DNA from: Adiantum capillus-veneris
Lineage: Eukaryota; Streptophyta; Polypodiopsida; Polypodiales; Pteridaceae
Assembly (NCBI GenBank): GCA_014529385.2
Contig: CM043962.1
Span: 49,504,098 to 49,568,097 of the forward strand
Reading direction: 5' to 3'
Length of the DNA stretch: 64,000 nucleotides
Below the pieces are notes generated by a model. That model made no database searches, was not told the origin of the DNA, and saw only the letters and a program-made list of their open reading frames with translations. The position numbers and the translations under genes are program-made. Below, in pieces: positions 59,223-64,000 of the stretch (positions are counted from its first letter, which is position 1; every line of letters starts with the position of its first letter).

Positions 59223-60971
59223 TGTGGTGCCATGACACATGCATAATGTGAAACTAAAATACTTAACTCACTCTCAATGTCTTTTTTTTGTGGGACTGAA
59301 TGGTATAATGTACATAGTGTGATATATATGAAAATAGATGCCACGATTGCAGTTCCGTATATACCTTGTTGGGACAGCGAGGCCCTAGATGTGGCACTAT
59401 GGCATGTTTTGTACATAAATATAGTCCTATTTTTCTTTCAAAATGTACAAATGTCAAGTGTTTCGAAGTGGCATGCTCGTTTTGTCGAGAAAGTTCAATG
59501 CGGACGATCTCGATCGAAAATAGCAGGTTTCATGCGCGGGCGTAAGAGATGTATCTAGTGGGCTTGCCAAGTGGTAAAATGAGTTTCAGGGTGAAATTTA
59601 AGCCCAAAGGATTTTTTGACAATTTTAGGGATTTTTCCAAGCTTGTTTGGGCTTTTGGCGAGCAAAAAATGATATTTTTGGGCTAAAAACGACAAAAAAT
59701 ATAAAAAATGGCTCAAACTTGTGTTTGGTTACAATGCCATTGGGTTTATGGAAAATGAGATACATAGCTGTTGCACAAGAAGACCTAACTAATCAGGTTG
59801 AAGGTCGTGCTTTAAGAACAAAAGGCAAAAAAAGGGATAGGTAAGTTCCTCTTAGACGATGTGATTAGTCGTTATGGCTATGTTGGGAAAATAATAGCTG
59901 ACAAGAGTGAGTTGGATGCCGACAAAGCCAGGGAGTTTTTCTTTAAGTTGGGCATTAAACTCTCTCTCAATACTACATACGATCCTGAAGGGAATGGTAA
60001 GTTAGAACGTGGGCATCCTCCTACCATTAAAGCTTTGGCTAAGGCTTGTAAACGAAAACTAGGAGAGTGGCCTAGGCTATTGCCTTATGCTTTATGGGCT
60101 GATCGTACGACTCATAGCTCAGTTACCGGTTATATGCCTTTTGAGATGATGTATGGTCAGAAAACTATAATGCCAATTGAGGATATATTTCTCACATGGA
60201 ATGTATTGCCTTGGGAAGATGGAATGAATAGGGAAGACCTTCTTGCTCTGCACATACAACAAGTAGAAATAAGGCCTCAAGATGTTGAGATTGCAGTAGC
60301 ACGATTAAAAGATGAAAGGCTGAAGAATAAGGACAGATTTGATACAAGGCACAGGCTCAGACCCAGAGCTATTAAGGAACGAAATTGGGTGTTGGTCTAT
60401 AACAATAATCTTGATAACCAACAGTCAACGATAAGAAATATTTCAAAGAGATGGTTTGGTCTTTATGTGGCATGTACACAGGAATGCAACTTATACCTTG
60501 CATGAGTTGGATGGGACAAAAATGAAGATTTCCATTGCAAAGAAAATAATTAAAATGTTCAAAAGAAGAGGCAATACAGGTCCCTTTGTTTCACAAGAAA
60601 GTCAAAATGAAGGCTCTGATGATCATGTTGTGGATGAAGATGAAGAAAGATATGATGATGCAATGGACTTTGTTGCAAGTGAGACTTAAAGGAAGACTGA
60701 ACCTGCAAAAGATATGTGTGGCACATGTCGGAGGATGTGCAGCTTTAGAGGGGGTGGATGTCGTGCCGTGGCACGTGCATAATGTAAAACTAAAATATCT
60801 ACCTCACTCTCAATGCTTTTTGTTGTGTGGGGCCGAATGCTATAATGTATATAGTGTGATATATGTGAAAATAGATGCCAACTTTGAAGTTTTGTATATA
60901 CCTTGCTGGGACTGCGAGGCCCTAAACGTGGCACTATGACATGTTTTGTCACATAAATATATGCCTATTTT
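59223..60971 (+). mobile_element. Ty3/gypsy-like remnant between short LTRs
   Basis: Direct repeats at 59223-59434 and 60759-60971 share long stretches (e.g. GTGTGATATAT(A/G)TGAAAATAG and ACCTTG(T/C)TGGGAC). A polypurine-like AGAGGGGGTGGA lies immediately before the second. Between them is the C-terminal half of an integrase but no other pol part. The LTRs are diverged, so it is fairly old. The family call rests on the integrase. Confidence 0.65.
59861..60505 (+). pseudogene. Gypsy-type integrase fragment
   Basis: 214 codons. KIIADKSELDADKAREFFFK, then NTTYDPEGNGKLERGH and ALWADRTTHSSVTGYMPFEM, follow the catalytic-core pattern of Ty3/gypsy integrases (GNGKLERG replaces the more usual GNGQVER-type). 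NWVLVYNNN and KRWFGLYV resemble the C-terminal chromatin- or DNA-binding end. Fossil. Confidence 0.75.
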
Positions 60972-61430
60972 GCTCCTCATCTAAAGTTCTCTTGAATTGA
61001 GGAGTCTTTGATTTTGATTGACGTTTTGCTGAACAAAGTTCTCTTGAGCTCCAAGCGGTCTAGGTCTAAAAATTTTGAAATTTTGCTTTGGGTTCGTATT
61101 TCTTATCTCATAATTATCTACCAATTCTGTAAAGCTTGAACTATTGAACGGACAATCTCTGGATTGATGGTCAGGATCAAGGTACAAAATGGTATATCGA
61201 GATGATGATGCCTAAAAGAATCCCACCAACTCTTGGTTGGTACTCCATTTGTAAAAGGCATTGCCCTTGTTTGGAAAAGCTCGGCCCTTTGGAAATTCTT
61301 GAAGCTTGGTGGCTGCACTGGGGAACTAGCATGAACATACAAAGCAGCTTTAACCCTGAACCATTGCATGCATGTCTCAAAATGTTAATTTTCTCCTTGA
61401 GTGGGAACATAATAAACTCCTAAAAAGCTC
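60972..61430 (-). mobile_element. Probable gypsy gag/protease fragment
   Basis: Minus-strand readings include MYLDPDHQSRDCPFNSS (zinc-knuckle end, H-x4-C) and a Gln/Asn-rich linker. Broken, with no clear borders. Confidence 0.35.
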
Positions 61431-62864
61431 GTGCATCCTTGAATCTAGGAGAGTCAGGAAGCTCTCTAGCAACCCGGGGTTCCTTCACGTGAAGCGCTTT
61501 GAAGGAATTGTGGAGAGGGGGGGGGGGGGGGGTGGGGGAACACTTTTTCTTTCAAGGCTCTGTAGTATCCTTCAATGATACGGATTCTTGCCACTTCATT
61601 CACCCTTTTGATCCTCTTCAATCTTGGGACTTACACAGCCGATGAAGTTGATATTGTTAGAAGTTTAGGTGTAGAAGCATGGAAAACAATCATATTATTA
61701 TTGCAAGGGCCTTCGAGGGATTTGCAGTGTGAGGCTCCACTTTTCCAAAGACTTCTCCTACAATTTGGTGGCTTCATTATCGCACATCATAGCCTCTTTT
61801 TTTTGTCGTAATTGCTTGCCAACTTGAACTGGGTGTATCTCGATGCCCATGACTCTGATCAATGAGTCATAAATTTTAGCCAAATCTCCATATCGCATGC
61901 AATTTTCAAGAACCTTGGCAAGCCTTTAAAAATCCCCATCAACATGCCTACTGAGACGGTCAGTTTCTCTTCAAGAGGCGAATCATTGTTCTTGGGCCTT
62001 TGTGCTTTGTCTGGGTCCTTCCCTCCATCCATGCCTTGACTGCATTGACGCTTATTCTAAATTGGAAACTACATTCTCGCAGTGACAGGTTGCTGCCACC
62101 ATCATGTGCTTCAAGAGTTGTTGCCATGTCCTTCTCTAAGCATATTAAGTGGCATCATTCTTGTGGCAAACCTGCTCTCACTTTTTCATGGGCAATAGCT
62201 TTGGCAGGTGGATTTATTTCTAGTCATCTCTCTTGGTGTGAGAGATGAAGGGCATGGTACATTGCAAATGCTTGTTGGAGACAAAACCAAGTTGTCTTCC
62301 CGTCTTCTTTCTAAAACAAGAGTGTGTGAGAAGCATAGCTAAGAAAATGGGGGGAGAAAGGTATAAAAGAGATAGGATGGTCTGTTGAAAAACACAAGGA
62401 AAGAGCGTAGAGAAATATGGAGATAACACATTTTTAGAGAAAGTTTATGATTATTTAAACCCTAAACATTCCAACAAAATAACCACGGCATGTTATTATT
62501 CAAGCTCTTTTTGATCTATGCAAAAAAGGTGATATCATTTATTACCTCATATCAGCAAATAAGCGTAGTCCAAGAAACAAAAGCGTCTTTTTGAATGCAT
62601 CTCTACATCAATGTTTAGCTCTTTGTACATTCTTTTCAAGTGAACTACTTGGGTTTGCGTTATTGAACAAATCTTCCTAAGTGTCAGCTTCCTCTCTTAT
62701 TCCAAGAGAAGGTTGTTTTTGTGTTGATTTTTTGTTTCTCTTTATGGGCTTTGAAGGGGGTTCTGTGATGGTATTTGACACTTTTGATTGGGCAACACTA
62801 TTGATGCAAAGGGCTAATGGTCTAACATGAACTTGATCGTGTCTACCTACTTTATTTTGCTTCC
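61431..62864. other. Stretch without recognised genes
   Basis: Contains a G-run at about 61518-61536. Short open frames only. Confidence 0.5.
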
Positions 62865-63610
62865 TTTTTTTTTTTTTTTTTTTTGCAAAACTCACAATTG
62901 TGAGTAATTGTATTAGAATGCCACCAAAAAATTACAAATCAGCATCAAGCTCATGCCGAGCCTTGAGGGCCAGATGGTTACATCAGGGAAGTATCTACTA
63001 AGATACTATTACCAACAACCCAATCCTTCACACCGCAAGGTTCGAGCGGATGGCGAGGGTCGCCCTAAGCCAATCATCCAAGCTTTTACTTTTTCCTAAC
63101 ACAAATATGAACTCCTTTCTTTCTTGCTCTATCTTTGAGAAGCTAGCCACAAAGAGGACACTATCAAAGACATGGAAATTCTTGGCCTTCCAAATATCAG
63201 TGAAGAAATAGTATCTGACAATTTTATTAGAAGTGCATGGCTTTAAACCTATTTCCCACCAAGACATATATCCTATCTTCCACGTTCTTTGAATCCCTTT
63301 GCACACATTCCCTGCTAGGCCTCTAATTTTCGAGCATTCCATGAAAAGGTGGATGAGGTCTTCGCTAGACGATTTGCACCCTGAACATCTATCAGATCCG
63401 ATACCACGTACCTAAATCTCGACACCTTCCGGCAAAGCCCCCCACAACACCTTCCACAGAAATACCTTCTTCTTTTTTATTCCTTTCCTATCAACTAATA
63501 TTTGAGTGCATAAAAAGGGTGAAAGTGTTGGGTGCCTATGCAAGAGGCATGACAAACATTCACGTAAGGGTGGAGAAACAAAAATGGCAAGACACAAGAG
63601 CAGCAATATG
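62865..63610 (-). mobile_element. 5'-truncated LINE with poly-A tail
   Basis: A 20-base T run at 62865-62884 is the poly-A tail of a minus-strand insertion. Upstream in element orientation the sequence encodes KVFLWKVLWGALPEGVEI, a stop, then VRGIGSDRCSGCKSSSEDLI and HLFMECSKIRGLAGNV. This is the zf-RVT zinc-binding end of a plant LINE ORF2 (C-x2-C...H-x4-C). 63028-63342 continues it to the ORF end. The 5' truncation point is near 63610. It belongs to a different family from the two larger LINEs. Confidence 0.78.
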
Positions 63611-64000
63611 AGGTCGGGTTTTGCCTTGTGTATGGGATTTTAGTTTGCTATCTAAAGGGTTGAAGCTTGTTTATGATTGGTCCATTGTAAAAAGTATGGA
63701 TTGAGGCAAGACTAAAAGGAAAAAATTATGATTGGTCATCTTTTGAATTATTGGATTAGGGTGGTTAATATGTGAGACATGCTCTTGTCGATTAGAGGAG
63801 GGAATTTGTATTTTGAAAGTGACTTTATGGAGGGAACCTAATTTTGAGCTAGAGCTAGAGGGGGCTCTAACGAAGTTGTTTCTAATCTGGCTATTTTTTT
63901 AAATTAGTTTTTTTTGAGCTAGAAAAAGGATCTACAATGTTCTGAAAATCATTACGTAAGTTGCAAAACTTTCTTGTTTAATCATTTTCTTGAATCCAAT
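63611..64000. other. Stretch without recognised features
   Basis: AT-rich; nothing supported. Confidence 0.5.

Overview
The window looks like nuclear DNA of a land plant with a large, repeat-rich genome. The only clear host gene is a split plant-type OTU deubiquitinase. The rest is mostly plant-style retroelements (Ty1/copia, Ty3/gypsy-like, L1-type and other LINEs, a hAT-type MITE) and very long (GA/CT)n and (CA)n microsatellites. A seed-free vascular plant such as a fern would fit, but that is inference; nothing seen fixes the species. No bacterial, viral-genome or organelle features, rRNA genes or CRISPR arrays were seen.

Layout. 1-1.7 kb: 5' part of a minus-strand copia element (gag, primer-binding site, LTR). 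2.04-9.13 kb: a complete-ended LTR element with 140-bp LTRs, matching 5-bp target duplications, a large interior without recognisable pol and a 570-bp internal duplication. 9.1-12.5 kb: no genes, but a higher-order tandem repeat at 11.8-12.1 kb. 12.5-13.1 kb: stacked microsatellites around a short LINE-tail fragment. 13.5-16.8 kb: a LINE with a 1052-codon open frame, bounded on both sides by (CT)n. 18.9-41.2 kb: the OTU gene, five coding exons (exon 1 at 18906-19671, exons 2-5 at 39878-41163) that join into a 411-residue frame. Its first intron (20.2 kb) holds a second, truncated copy of the 13.5-kb LINE, an LTR element with a hAT-type MITE inside it (22.0-27.2 kb), an L1-type LINE on the minus strand (27.2-33.45 kb), a pair of inverted repeats with a shared terminal motif (33.45-37.66 kb), a copia gag fragment and further copies of the LTR at 37.7-39.7 kb. 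41.5-42.1 kb: an unidentified coding block. 43-56.4 kb: fossil copia fragments, all on the minus strand. 56.6-58.7 kb: a kinase-like coding block and a downstream coding-like block. 59.2-61.4 kb: a gypsy-like remnant between short LTRs. 62.9-63.6 kb: a 5'-truncated LINE with a poly-A tail.

The most interesting signal is the LINE family at 13.5 kb. All three places where its 3' tail occurs abut (TC)n arrays. All three have the element in the same orientation relative to the TC-rich strand. The two copies with LINE coding sequence also begin abruptly at a (TC)n tract. This looks like a plant non-LTR retrotransposon that targets or primes on GA/TC microsatellites. The second notable structure is the OTU gene, which appears to tolerate about 20 kb of nested elements in one intron while keeping its catalytic exons open.
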